64,000 nucleotides of DNA from Trichosphaerium sp. ATCC 40318 (taxonomy: Eukaryota > Discosea > Flabellinia > Trichosidae), in assembly GCA_038496445.1 (NCBI GenBank), contig JALMLS010000255.1, positions 62,001 to 126,000 on the forward strand, written 5' to 3'. The position numbers and the translations under genes are program-made. This document shows, one piece after another, positions 33,001-44,229 of the stretch. Position 1 is the stretch's first letter; each line of letters begins with the position of its first letter. The notes below the pieces were generated by a model. The model saw only the letters and a list, made by a program, of their open reading frames with translations, did no database searches and had not been told where the DNA came from.

Positions 33001-35690
33001 GACTGCTGGTCTTTTTCTTAGTTGGGGTAATGCTATAATGCAATGTGCGAAGGTACATCTTATTTGGGATAAAACACGTGATGACAAGGAAAAAGAACTT
33101 TATGTTGAGGCTTGTTCTTTTTTCAAAAAAGCTCATGCCCTTGGTAAGAAAAATCATACTATCTTGGTTCAGTGGGCTCTAGCACTTCATAAGATGGCTC
33201 TTATGTGCGGAGCACAACAAAGAGATGTCTTATTTTCGAAGGCTATCAGGAAATTCGAAGAAGCAGCAAGTCTTAAAGGAAATTATGAGACTTTTTGGCA
33301 TTGGGCTAATACGTTGTATCGTCATGCACGATGTCTTATTGCTGATTGTACTGAAAAAGCGTCAGAGGATAAAGAGTATAGAACAATGATTTTATCAATA
33401 TTAGGATCAGCAGCTGATAAATACAGACGGTACTTGAGCTTACTAAACAAAAAGTTTTAAATCGCTAAACGAAAAAAAAGTTTGGTTGGATTTTTTTTTG
33501 CACGTGTTTTGTTTCGCTTACCTTAATTTTGTAGAACAATTCAAGCAAGGCCTACGTATAATAAGGCTATTTCAAATTGGGCAAAGGTATTAACGTCTAT
33601 TTGGGATATATCAGCGAGGTTTGGGACTCCTCAGAAACAAATAGATCGAGGTTTTGTTGAACAAGTGAAGGTTTTTTTGAAAGAGTATCACAAGGTTCAT
33701 GTACCAGCTAATCAACGTGGTATACTTTTAAAACAGATTACTGGACTTCATCCTGATGTTAAATCTATTGTTGATAATCTTTCACAGCCTCCTGTGAAAC
33801 ACTCACCAAAACCATTTCAAAATGGATGGCAAACTTCACATTCTCAAGAAGCTCCTAAGAGAAGTCACTCTTCAAATGTATCAAGACAACTTTTCACATC
33901 AGCTTCTGTTGGTACTTATGATGATGAACCAAAGGCAAAACGACGGAAGATTACGAAGGTACTAAGGCTTTTTCTTCTTTCGTTCAAAGAGTTTTTCTGG
34001 AAATTTTCTTGTTCTTGTTCTTTGTTCGCTGACTCTTTTTTGCCAAAGACTGAGTCACCTGACGATGATATTATTTCTATGACTCAAGATAGTCAGACGG
34101 CTGGAGAATACAGTCTTTTTCATTCTACACAACCAGCCTCACAACAATCTGAATGTTCTCAGCTTGGTTCTCAACTTGGATCACAACTTGTTTTTCAAAT
34201 GCCTGTATCTCAGACGAATTCTCAGCCAGATAACATTGTCAAAAGACGTCCAAGGCTTTCAAAGAATACACTTATGCTAAGAACACCTCTTCCTAAAGGC
34301 TATGAATTTATCAGAGTTTTGAAAGAGAACGCTGACTCGAAGGTACTTTAATGAGTTTGTTTTTTTTTTTGCTTAACGAAAATTCAATAGTATATTTTGG
34401 CGACCAGGAGTAATAGCTCTTTTGTTCAAACTGATGAAGTGTGTATCAAAGTGTATCTTAAGAATAGGATAAAATATGTCGAGCTAGAACTTAAAGAGGA
34501 ACTTCCATACGTCATTCCTATAAGGGAGCAACACAACGTGCGTTTTTTTTTGGTTTCACGTTTGAGATATTTATTTGGGCTGTAGGAAGATACTCATTAC
34601 TATTTTGTTATGGATTATGTTTCGGGCATACCATTGGATAAGTATTTACTTAAAAAGGGCCGATTGGAACACACTTTGCTTGTCAAATTCACAGCACAAA
34701 TCGTTTTGACTCTTGAAAAAATGCATTTGTTAGAGTGTAATTATTTTGAATTACGGCCGTCAAAGATGATTGTTGATAGTGATGGTAACTTGGCTATTAT
34801 CCCTCCTTTTACTGTGAAAGGTAATTTACCATCTTCTGATGCTGAAGAAGCTTGCCAGTACTCAGGTATGTCCACGTGCTCCCAGGAATATTACATTTTT
34901 TTGTGAGTTTGAAAATCAGTTTCTTACCGACTATCCTAGCTCCTGAGGTTCTTGAGGCTACGGTTTTAGATTGGTCTAAATGTGATTGGTGGTTGTTAGG
35001 TATATTGATATATCAATTTTCCATTGGTAATGTACGTACACAAATGAGAAAAAAAGAAGAAACTACAATTAAAACACAACGTTTTTTTTAACAACCTTGG
35101 TTTGTAATGGTTTGGTTTTACTTATTTTTTCAAGACGCCATTTAGAGGGCAAACACCAAAGGACACAGTACGAGCATAAGAGATTTTTTTTTCTTTCTCA
35201 TTCCACTCCACCTTCATGTTTGTTGTTGTTGACATTTTCTCTTTTTTTTCTCAGGTTGACAAAGTTTTGGCTTGTAAACTGGTATTCCCAACTGATCTAT
35301 CTCAAGTTACAGTTGCACTCATAAGAAAGGTATTTTAATTTAGAATAATCAGTACTATTTTAGCCTATTTTTTGGGTCTTCTATTACCGGAAAGACACGT
35401 GAAATCATGCCTTGTTAATATGTTTTTTTTAGTTGCTTACAATTGATCCAAATGAGCGGTTATGTGATACAGAAGCTATTAAATCAGATCCTTTCTTTGA
35501 TGGAATTAATTGGGAATCATTAGAGAATAAAGTGAGGAAGAAACAAAAACGTGAGGATGTTTATGTTATGCCTGATATTATAGAATCTGCATCACAAGAA
35601 AATAATGGATTTTCATTGATTGGTTTCTCTTTTGCTGGTGATGTTACTACGTCTCCTGTAAAATCTCAAGACCCTTTTTCACAACAGTGA
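30041..35690 (+). CDS. Clu-TPR-pseudokinase fusion protein
   Basis: About 15 exons from ATG 30041 to stop 35690. Clu domain first (FFHNSIFFKFPS, KACGHELKGLMCLMD, CFPLMTIIDYRGWRLLAEAI, VIYGSADGAQTIHN, HVSCDIEGHHGRDHRFYLID, TARVMPPAEP, NQIIPHFGQEL, HQHGINVRYL). Next a helical repeat region (AVQGFGTAIRAKPGDFRAHH; HLADCCVEIAKTHH; LVQWALALHKMALM) like TPRs. Then a Ser/Gln-rich linker with many SQ/TQ dipeptides. Last, a kinase-like domain: EFIRVLKENADSKVL, VCIKVYLKNRI (VAIK-type Lys), YYFVMDYVSGIPLDKYLLKK hinge, ECNYFELRPSKMIVDSDGNL where HRD should be, IIPPFTVKG where DFG should be, and APEVLEATVLDWSKCDWWLL. Both catalytic Asp residues are replaced, so it is a predicted pseudokinase of AGC/CaMK-like shape. 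CLU1-type proteins act on mRNAs for mitochondria; the fused pseudokinase suggests a signalling or scaffold role. Confidence 0.8.
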
Positions 35691-35831
35691 AATGTACAAT
35701 AATATTATAGCGTCTGTATACATACGTATAGTCGTGCTAAATTAAATAAAAAACGAATTAAACAAAGATTGTGAGGTTTTATTTTTTGTTTTTTTTTTCT
35801 TATTGTACAGTTTCTCCTATCTGTATTGGTT

Positions 35832-36499
35832 TTAGATAAGTTCACGTCCATGTTTCTCCTGGAAATGTGCTTGATAATTAGTGTGAGATAGTACTTCTTT
35901 ACACCCAGGGTGAGCACATTCAAATACGTTGTTCTAAAAGTTAAAGTCAACTCAAGGTACAGTCGTTAAAATGTTTTCACTGAAAAAAAAAGCTCTGGTG
36001 CATGTGCAGTACCTCACATCGCTTCACGTGGTCGCTCATTTCGTCCCGTGGGAGTGTAACACCACAGTTTAGATAACAAGGAATGATACTACCACAAAAC
36101 GTTAAAAAATCTCACAACAGCTTTTGTAAATCGCACCTCTTTTTACAAAACGATTCATGATCACCTCTGTTTGCTCTGTAACAAAAACTGAGTAAATTCA
36201 AGCCCGAAAACGTTTATTTTGTTTTCTAACGTACTCTTTTAGCTTCGATCCACACTCGCAGATATAGTCATACGCTTTAAAAAGGAGTAAACAAGTGTGA
36301 GATGCCGCAGAAGAAAAAAAAAAGTTGCCAAAGGATTTTTTTTCTTACTCTGTTTTGATAAATTACGGAGCATCTGGAGGTCGTTACGTCTTTTGTGGTA
36401 ATCAAGGTTATGTAAAAAACCGCTCTCATTAAGCTCTTTCAACGCTGAAAGCTCGACATCATATTCTTCTGTTGTTTTCATTGTACATACTCTAGACAT
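35832..36499 (-). CDS. TRAF-type zinc-finger protein
   Basis: ATG 36499 (MSRVCTMKTTEEYDVELSAL) leads through a short helical part (HNLDYHKRRNDLQMLRNLSK). After introns come zinc-finger segments: TYDYICECGSKLKEY, LNCGVTLPRDEMSDHVKRCE (the classic TRAF-type C-x2-C...H-x3-C pattern) and FECAHPGCKEVLSHTNYQAH followed by FQEKHG (C2H2-like), ending at a TAA at 35832. No RING or MATH domain seen in the span. Such proteins usually mediate protein contacts in ubiquitin or stress signalling. A 144-bp piece (36276-36420, covering an intron and an exon edge) is copied at 41994-42137. The next upstream in-frame codon set begins at a TTG and I prefer the ATG. Confidence 0.7.
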
Positions 36500-36939
36500 T
36501 GTTGATATTGATCGCTGGTTGTAAATGTTATGCTTTTTCGCTTTGTTAGGATTTGTCAACTGGGTTTCTCATGGAAATTTCGAATATTTTCAAATCCGCG
36601 ATTTTAGAAGAAAAACTGTCTTTTTTTAAGTCAATTTCGCTGTGGCTTTTGTTGGTGTTAGGAACTTCCCTTTAACTCCAAATGGATCAATGCTGGAATA
36701 ATAGTATTAATACTTACGTGACACTTAATAGTTCTTTATTGTAAGGAACAAGTATCGTCAACGAATCGGCCGAGACTGTATTTCTGAATAAGAACTGCAA
36801 ATTGAGAAACAATAGACAATTTATTTATCATCATAGTACATTGTGTGCCGCAGAATATTGTACCAAACTGTCGTTCTTTCAAGATCATTAAGTATTGGTC
36901 CTTGCCTATTAAACACTAGGAATCCAGTCCTTCTTCTTG
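36500..36939. other. spacer without recognised gene
   Basis: About 440 bp between the zinc-finger gene start and the oxygenase gene end, both on the minus strand; likely the zinc-finger promoter. Nothing else recognised. Confidence 0.35.
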
Positions 36940-38195
36940 TCATTCTGAAAAACGTACACAAAGTGCACTGTATCTGTAGTAATAGTAGTTTCCTAAAGTA
37001 CTTTTGTAAGTCGTAACCCTTAACCCCAACTTTTTTTTGGATTGGTTAATGTACATACCGCAGTCTCCGTTTCCGTACATAAAATGGCCCACACATTCAG
37101 CATCACCAAAGAAAGATTCACTATTCCCCTGATTCCACTCTTCTTTTACAGGTTCAGCGAATGCTTGCAACACAACTACATTTTGCGCCAAAGGGACTGC
37201 TATCGTAAGAGGATAGTCCCGAGAATAATCGCCTATCCAGCATTCTTTCTTGATTAAAAACACACGTAAGCATAGAAACCAAAGTATAATAAATAAAATA
37301 ATATTTAATTTAAATAAATAATAAATTAAAAAAGAGATTAAAATTTGTGCAGAAACAAGGGTTTTTTTTTGTAACTTACTTGATATTTGCTTATGTAGTT
37401 TTCCCAAATATCGGATGCTGATAACACCCTAGTAGTAATAGGCGTTGCAGTAACTGAGAATCCTTTGGCTTTTTTAATAAGTTGATAAATAATAGCATCT
37501 CGTCCATGTAGAAGCGGGCCAGACTCATTATCAAGTGACTTAATACTATACATAAAAATCAGAAAAATAAAGGAAAAAAAAGTATACAAAGAAACGAGTA
37601 CCTGAATTGATTCTTTAGCAATAAGATCATACCCTTCGGTTGAGGGTCTTTTGAAAACTTGTGGGACGCAAGAAATTCAAGCTTACTTGTTAGTAGGTTG
37701 GTTGCATTAGGTAGAGGGAAATCTTGTATTTCAAGACTTCTCAAGACATGATCACTAAAGCAACACAGTAACCAGTTTTTAAAGGCTGTACATTATGAGG
37801 AACACATGATAGCCAAGTTATATAAGACATCAATCCGTTATGCTTTGACGGGTCAACAACACGCCATAAAGTACAATCTCACCGCCAGTAAAAGCAGTGG
37901 GAAACTGCAGTGTTATAGTGCCAATCTGTTCAGTACAGTATTGAGAATCAACATAGTTTACTATCACTGAATAGAATACTCGCCTTTTTTCCAACTCTTT
38001 GCCTTCGGTAGACGCACCAATAGCTGACACATTCTGTACGGCACTGTGTTAGCAGCTAATTCTCTGTGGATGCAAGTACATACATCTTTATAAATGCAGC
38101 ACGTGATTGGTTTAGTAAGTTAACACCATTGCTGGTTCTTGGTTCCACGTGTGTTTTTTTTTGTTGCAAAGCCGGCATTCTTTATGGCAGAGACT
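36940..38195 (-). CDS. 2-oxoglutarate/Fe(II) oxygenase-like protein
   Basis: Minus-strand exons give a prolyl-hydroxylase-like core: IGTITLQFPTAFTGGEIVLY (the LPT..GGE strand), then SYITWLSCVPHNVQPLKTGY, matching the pattern in which the distal iron His (PHNV) is followed by the G-Y/R strand that holds 2-oxoglutarate. Downstream exons: SLEIQDFPLPNATNLLTSK, GPLLHGRDAIIYQLIKKAKG, WIGDYSRDYPLTIAVPLAQN, and a C-terminal strand YRYSALCVRF ending at 36940. Such large P4H-type oxygenases of unknown substrate are common in fungi and protists. The first iron ligands should lie near VLYG/DPSKHNG; the join there (about 37860-37875) is out by one base with any canonical intron, so either a short frameshift or an unusual intron is present. 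The 5' end is not firm. Confidence 0.6.
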
Positions 38196-38270
38196 TCTTA
38201 AACTGCTAACAACATGTAACTACGGCGCCAGCCGTCAACGGCCTACACAAGACTCTGTACTAAATTAAAG

Positions 38271-38556
38271 CGGCGGACTCTTGTCTGACCTTAAGCACAA
38301 AACAGACGAAGATTGTTGGATTATTTTGAACGGTAATGTTTACAATGTTACTGAGTACTAGATTACCACCCTGGAGGTACAATCACTGCAATAATCTCCT
38401 AACACTTCTTCAGGACGTCCTAAATTAATGAAGGCAGCGGGCAAAGATGCCACCAGCTTATTGAACAAATATCACGCTTGGGTGGACTACCCCTTGCTAC
38501 TAAAACCGTGTCTGATCGGCCTCTCGATAAATCAGCACCATCAGCGTAAAAAATGA
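38271..38556 (+). pseudogene. cytochrome b5-domain gene, frameshifted
   Basis: Plus-strand exons read LKHKTDEDCWIILNGNVYNV then TEY, a 34-bp GT-AG intron after HPGG, then RPKLMKAAGKDATSLLNKYH and AWVDYPLLLKPCLIG. This is the haem-binding core of the Cyb5R4-like cytochrome b5 group (HPGG and the H-x-W-V pair supply both haem His). Between TEY and DYHPGG the sequence is TACTAGATTAC where one more T (TACTTAGATTAC) would keep the frame; as written there is an in-frame stop. So it is a single-base-deletion pseudogene or a sequence error. No reductase domain downstream. An upstream exon with the start codon was not found. Confidence 0.7.
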
Positions 38557-39066
38557 GCATCAAATGTACAGTACATCAATATAAGATCAATCTTAATCCG
38601 AAGGTTGGAAATATGGAAACTCAACTATTTATTAAGTAACATGCTAGGTACAGAGCGTTACAAACAAAGTATAAAAACAAGATATGGAAGCATTGTGTGA
38701 GTTCCATTGCCAAAAAAATGAAAATCTCCAGCTCCAAAGTGTAGTCGTGAACATCCTGACAAGAAAAACCGTTGAGGGGCAAAAAATTCAAGTGATTTAA
38801 ACTGTACAGTAATCCTAGCTTGTATTGTAGGTAAATAAGGATCAATATAATAACAATAACTAATAAATCAACGAAAAACTTGTTCGATTGCTGAACAGCT
38901 TCTCGCTCTATTCTTTATTGTGTTGTCTTCTTTTCGTGAACATAATTTATTTGATCTTATAATCTATAATCTACTTACAACAATAAAGAGTCACTTTAAA
39001 CTCTGAACCATCAACTTGGGAACAAATGCCTCAAGTAAGAAAATTATGAGAAAATAAAACACTTTT
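38557..39066. other. spacer containing the donor of a copied segment
   Basis: 38671-38868 is 85-90% identical by eye to 42127-42322 in the block B patchwork, same orientation. No coding pattern or RNA signature was recognised in it. Confidence 0.5.
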
Positions 39067-40116
39067 TTATTGTATTGTACATCGCTTATGATCATGCTTG
39101 TGAATACAACGATGTACAGCGCAAACCTCATCAAGAACTATAAAGCCAAGTCAATAAGGTTAAAAATTGAGATAAAGTTTAATACGTTCTGTTACACCAC
39201 AACCACGAACCAGATCAACTTCAACATAACTAAAAGCCTATCCCAAAAAAAAAAAGATGTAAGCTAAACATTTGATGTTATTCGTCAATGTACCTTAATT
39301 TTTTTTGCTAAATCAATACCTTGTGACCAACTTATACGAGGCTTACCCTTATTATTGTTTTTAGCTTCTTCGAAATTGTTTTGGTTGTCGAGTTGCATGG
39401 GGACCAAAGTGATTTAAATATGTACCTCAAAAATAGCTCTAACTCTTGTATCTTGATTTAAGCCAACAAGAATACGTGGCACAAGAAGTTGTCCGCGATC
39501 AGATAACTCTGGTATCCACTACCCAATTAAATAAGCACATAAATCCAATATATAGACAGTTATTGTACGCACTCTAGATATAATACTCTCATATGATTTA
39601 TAGATATCAATGGAGAAGCAAACTAAGAAAACATCCTATGCTTACAACCGTCATCCAAAACAGAGCGTTTTAAGCTTGTGCAACAATCGAAAAGAAAATT
39701 ACCGTGCTAAGATAAGTAGGAGTCATAAACTGAGCCAACTCTGGGTCACTACGTGTATCGCATATTTCTGCAATACAATAATCATTTTTTGTATCAAAAA
39801 AAAAAAAAACACAGTTACGACCACGTGTAACACAAACCCAGAAATCTAAAAATACACTCCGCATAGGTACCTAAAGCAAACGGGTCTTTGCGAATCGTAA
39901 TTGGATAATAACATGTCTGTACAACCGCGTGGGCGTAATAAGGTAAAATATCTCCAATAACCCGTCCATAATTAAATACCTGATCAATACCCCATATTAG
40001 ATGCGTTTTGCCTTAAGTTTGTTAGTTAATAGCATAGTTTTCGTGTTTATTTATGTGTTACCTACGTGGTCACCACAAGCCACAACCTTAATATCACTGG
40101 GGGTATCAGATGTCAT
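39067..40116 (-). CDS. divergent Rho-family small GTPase with CAAX box
   Basis: ATG 40116 (MTSDTPSDIKVVACGDHVGK). Exons spell a Ras/Rho fold: CGDHVGKTHLI (P-loop), HAVVQTCYYPITIRKDPFAL (effector/strand 2 region), IAEICDTRSDPELAQFMTPT (where DTAG is usual), WIPELSDRGQLLVPRILVGL (Rho W-x-PEL and guanine-pocket strand, with NQD in place of TKxD), ISWSQGIDLAKKI and AFSYVEVDLVRGCGVTELLD (SAK/SAL strand). The C-terminus is HDHKRCTIQ, a basic stretch plus CAAX prenylation box. Changes from the consensus: the P-loop has one residue fewer between GD and GK, DTAG is DTRS (no Gly/Gln switch), and the base-specifying motif is altered. So it may bind nucleotide weakly or be constitutively in one state. 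Seven or so short introns; the CAAX box argues that the gene is intact. Confidence 0.7.
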
Positions 40117-40197
40117 TTGTATTCGCCTTACCGTTTAATGTTCACTTAACCAATTTTAACGAACTTATGAAGGAATATGCAAATAACCCTAGTGCTG

Positions 40198-40533
40198 CTA
40201 ATGACTTGGTCTTAAGCTGAGTTGAGTAGTGAAAACTTGATAAAGCCTATTGGTGTGCTTGGGCTCGTGAAGAAGTAGGAATTGAAAAAGTCCTGTGTGT
40301 TCTTCAAGCAACATCATTGCAGAAGCCCATCCTTGTATGACGGTGCTATAACAAATAATGCCGCTAGCACCATAACTTGACGTAATAGAGGAGCATCTGC
40401 AGCTCTGTATGAAGGATTTTGAAGGTTGTTCCATTACCATCTCCTTGGTACATTCGGCGGATTGTTGTTTCAAGCACTGGACTATCCTTAACGATTTTGA
40501 CAAGTACTGAAGAATTACCTCTGCAATTACCAT
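40198..40533 (-). CDS. unassigned small open frame
   Basis: ATG 40533 (MVIAEVILQYLSKSLRIVQC) opens 111 codons without a stop. No relative recognised, and an alternative reading with a 36-bp intron gives another plausible peptide (VLETTIRRMYQGDGNGTTF). Placed head-to-head with the MORN pseudogene at 40771. Could be a real small gene, a relic or chance. Confidence 0.25.
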   Translation of the reverse strand: MVIAEVILQYLSKSLRIVQCLKQQSAECTKEMVMEQPSKSFIQSCRCSSITSSYGASGIICYSTVIQGWASAMMLLEEHTGLFQFLLLHEPKHTNRLYQVFTTQLSLRPSH

Positions 40534-40770
40534 CTAAAAAACAGAACAGGCACGTGTTTTTCTCAGGAGGTCAAAAAAAAAAAGTTGTGATTTAGGACCT
40601 CAAGCAAGAGTGGTAGGTGTACTACGGCTGTAAAAAGCGATTCACGTCTTTTTAAGCGTTTTAATCTACAAACGAACACTCTTCCGTTTTAATTTTGTTT
40701 GGATGGCATTAGAACGCAACGTACCAAGTAATAGTACAAACGTTAGTGTCTAACGAGAGAAAGTAGTTAA

Positions 40771-41573
40771 ATGTCGGAAATTTCGTCACAAAACGGTCTT
40801 TTACGCCTTCCCATAGAGCTACAGCTTGATATAATAGATTTAGACAATGAAGTATACCAAAAGTGGCCAGAGCTATCAAAACACACTGCAACGACATCAA
40901 GGTTCGATGGCGAGTTGAGAAAACACAGAAAATGGCTGTGTATTGGGATACTCCCAAATAGCTCTACACCGTACCTTGTTGAGCAGCAAACGTTTAAACA
41001 TGGAATACTTCATGGAGAGAACAAGCTGTGGTACTCTAACGGCCAAATAGAAGAGCTATGTTTTTATGTTGAAGGTAAACTCGAAGGAGAGTACAAAGCC
41101 TATCATGAAAAGGACAACTGTGGGAAAAGGCTAACTATGTTAATGATGAGGTAGTAGGAGATAGTCAGATATGGCATGAGAATGGCCAGATAGGTTGTAA
41201 AGCTAGTTACATCAATGGGAAACTAGATGGTGAGTGTAAACATTGGTATAATAATGGTCAACTGTTTAAGCATTGTCATTATGTTGATGGTTAATTGGGA
41301 GGTGAGTACAAGGAGTGGCATCAAAATGGGCAATTAAAAGCAAGCTATTTTTACATAAATGATAGTAAAGAAGGAAAGAGTTATAATTGGTACGAAAATG
41401 GTCAAATGTTCAAGGAGAGCTTTTATAAAGAAGGTCACAAGATAGGAGAGTACAAGATGTGGTATGACAATGGTCAATTATGGGCGCATTGCACTAAAAT
41501 TGATAGCAAGACGGAAGTATGGAAGAGGTGGCAAAGAAACGGGCAGTTGATAAATAACGTGACAGATACTTAG
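40771..41573 (+). pseudogene. MORN_2-repeat protein pseudogene
   Basis: ATG 40771; N-terminal LLRLPIELQLDIIDLDNEVY looks F-box-like, then eight MORN_2 repeats (GENKLWYSNGQIEEL, GECKHWYNNGQLFKH, GEYKEWHQNGQLKAS, GEYKMWYDNGQLWAH). Two lesions: at about 41110 the run HE-NG-QL is shifted by one missing base, so the first frame stops soon after; at 41292-41294 a TAA replaces the Lys codon of YVDGK. Downstream repeats stay readable to the stop at 41573. Related to, but far diverged from, the intact gene at 16529-17575; orientation is inverted as with the other A/B pairs. Confidence 0.8.
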
Positions 41574-41896
41574 TATAACGTAGCACAACTTAGTTGTAAG
41601 ACTTAGTATACTCTGCTGTATAACATTAGTATCAACAGAATGTACATTCTTTCTTTTGAGTTGGAAGTAAATTCAGCCTTTATTCTAACTTAAATGCTAT
41701 CACGTGACAACTTTTTATTTACAACCGGCAGTTTTTGCAATAGTTGCCCTTCCGGTAGGAAATTAAGCACCTCCGTCTGTGGCTCTATACAATATTTGCG
41801 TCTCCTTATCAACTACAATAAGACTAGTCTTCACCCAAAGGACAAGACTAAAACGTGTTAAGGCTACAACTTGACTCAGCCGTGTCTTCACACGTG

Positions 41897-42322
41897 CACA
41901 TTCCCAGTAAAGTTTCTTGTCAAACGTCCTCGTGGTCAGTTTACTGTTTGTCTAAGACTTCTCCCTAGATACACAGTCTCTTCTTGCCCATTTAAAAAGG
42001 AGTAAACAAGTGTGAGATGCCGCAGAAGAAAAAAACAAGATTGCCAAGGTTTTTTTTTCTTACTCTGTTTTGATAAATTACGGAGCATCTGGAGGTCGTT
42101 ACGTCTTTGGTGGTAATCGAGGTTATGTAAAAACAAGATATGGAGGCATTGTGAGTTCCATTGCTAACAAAATGAAAATCTCCCAGCTCCAGAGTGTAGT
42201 CATGAACATGCTAACAAGAAAAACCGTTGAGGTGCAATAAATTTAAATGATTTAAACTGTACAGTAAGCCTAGCTTGTATTGTAGGTAAATAAGGTTCAA
42301 TATAATAACAATAACTAATAAA
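41897..42322 (+). repeat. patchwork of three copied segments
   Basis: Three pieces joined end to end: 41897-41996 is the reverse complement of about 17627-17745 (with an internal loss of about 20 bp); 41991-42137 matches 36276-36420; 42127-42322 matches 38671-38868. Joints overlap by short identical runs: TTTAAA between the first two and TAAAAA between the second and third. No gene is encoded; the middle piece is a fragment of the TRAF zinc-finger gene. Confidence 0.9.
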
Positions 42323-42444
42323 CTGAAGGCCAATAGTTTGCTGGATTTTCAGGTGTAGTTATTTTTTTGATGTAATTAAGCCGTTTGTGTAACACGAATT
42401 TCAAGACAACTTAGATAGATCTTCAGCATAAGCCACGTGAAGCT

Positions 42445-44229
42445 ATGACAACAAACAACCTCTTACTTCTCTCTTTATTTATTGTGGTATCAGGTACATC
42501 CATATAGCTGTGCCTAAAAATCGTCTTGATCTTTTGTGCTCCGATAATAAAATTCCAAACAGATTGCTTTATTTGGGCCAAAAACAATCTCCCAAATAAC
42601 ATCTGTAATCACGTGATCGTTCACGTTTTATCACTAATATTTTTGTTTATCACTTAGTGTGTCAAAATACAACAATATCCACTATAAACGATGTAGAAGC
42701 GACGTACATTGACGAATCAAGCAATGATAGCCACGGCCCGCTTTCAACGGTATGGTTGTCACCAAGGCAAATTGGACTAGTTAGATTTCCAACGATATTT
42801 GGTAGAAACGGTACAACTTCTATCTCTAAGTTATGTCATTTTAATTATTTCAAGGTGGCCCTGTACCAGACGATGCTCAAATTATAAAAGCAACCTTTAC
42901 TGTTACATCGCTTGACACCAGATTAAATGTGGTTATATTCAAAGCTCAAAGTTCTTGGCATGAAAATAGCGTCAGCTGGGATAGGTACCGACGTTTCGTT
43001 TCTACGTCACCCAGCCTCCAAGTTGCAACTCTTATATATGAGAGTAGCCAAGTTGTGCATGCTGATGTAACATGTACGCATTTTGACAAGGTACCCATAT
43101 GCTCACCCACGTGTTGTTAGCCTACCTACAAGATTTGGTAGATTCAAATTTTACTCAGAACGATTTTGGATGGAGTATAGTGCAACAAGGAGGATCCTCT
43201 AGTTTTTATAGTGAGGATCATAGTAATCTAAATGTTAGACCTTATCTATCTGTTGAATGGCGTTGTAATGACAAAAACGGATGCACAACAGATATTAATG
43301 CAATGGGAAATGGTGAGGGTTTAATACAGTTTTGGTTTATAGCGTTTTAGGTGTTTGTGTTCAGCCTATATTTGTGTCCTGTAGTGATACTATTGGTTGT
43401 ACTAACGATGTATGTGTTTCTTTGGGTCCGTGGAACCACACATGCTCCCATACCGAAGTAGATAGCGCTTGTGGTCAAGATCAACGGCAAGTTTATGAGG
43501 TTTTTAGTATGTGAAGTTACCTTATATAATTTAGCTGTACACTTCAAGGCTGTATAGGTATACCGACTAAAGAACCTCCCACACTACCAATGACACGTAC
43601 AAATGTTCCTCTACCATCAATTGTGAACAGTGACATTCTGATTCCGGGCGATTTTGTTATTCAAGGGACAATTACAATTACAGAAAATGGTTCAATTTTA
43701 GTTGAAGGTACCTTTCTTTCATTTGTTGATTATAACTTTGAATGATCAAACGATTTAGGCTGTATCGAGATATTACCAAATACAACAGTCATCATTAACT
43801 CTACAACAACTGGTACTATGAGAAGAGAAATAATACAAAGTAACAGCAGTTGTATCAATGGTAGTGTTACACTTGTATCACCAGAATGTGAATTGGCACA
43901 GATTGAACAAACTCTTTCATCGTACAGTCCTCATATACAACTCATAACTGATATTACCACATAGAATAGTTGTTGTGACTTCAGCATCTGAATCTTGCAA
44001 TGGCAAGAGCTCACTAAATGTTGGTATGATGTTGGGTATTGTGTTTGGTATTCTTGCGTTGGTATATCATCCTTGTTTTTGGTTGTTTAAACTCATTGAA
44101 ATTTTGTAGATTGTCATTGTTCTTCTTGTCATTGCCTTTGTACCTAAGTTGAGGCGGCAAGCAATTTTGCCTTATACTTTGTGGCAAACTGATACAAAAG
44201 AAGCTGTTAAGAATACAGTTGATTTGTAA
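42445..44229 (+). CDS. type I membrane protein with beta-sandwich and Cys-rich repeats (copy B)
   Basis: Inverted homologue of the gene at 18461-20309, with homology from about 42353. ATG 42445 gives signal peptide MTTNNLLLLSLFIVVSG; later motifs DVEATYIDESSNDSHG, RQIGLVRFPTIFGRNG, TSLDTRLNVVIFKAQSSW, CNDKNGCTTD, CSDTIGCTNDVC, and the C-terminal span NVGMMLGIVFGILAL. All exons can be joined in frame. One notable change: the donor used in copy A after CDQ (CAAG|GTCAAC) is ATCAAC here, and a GCAAGT site a few bases on restores the frame as a GC-AG intron (QDQRCTLQGC). Exon divergence is clearly larger than between the two lectin copies. Function unknown, probably cell surface. Confidence 0.7.

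Noticed and set aside
38621-38845. 74-codon hydrophobic open frame in a copied segment
   Set aside because: The copy at 42127-42322 has frame-breaking changes; the segment is better seen as non-coding repeat.
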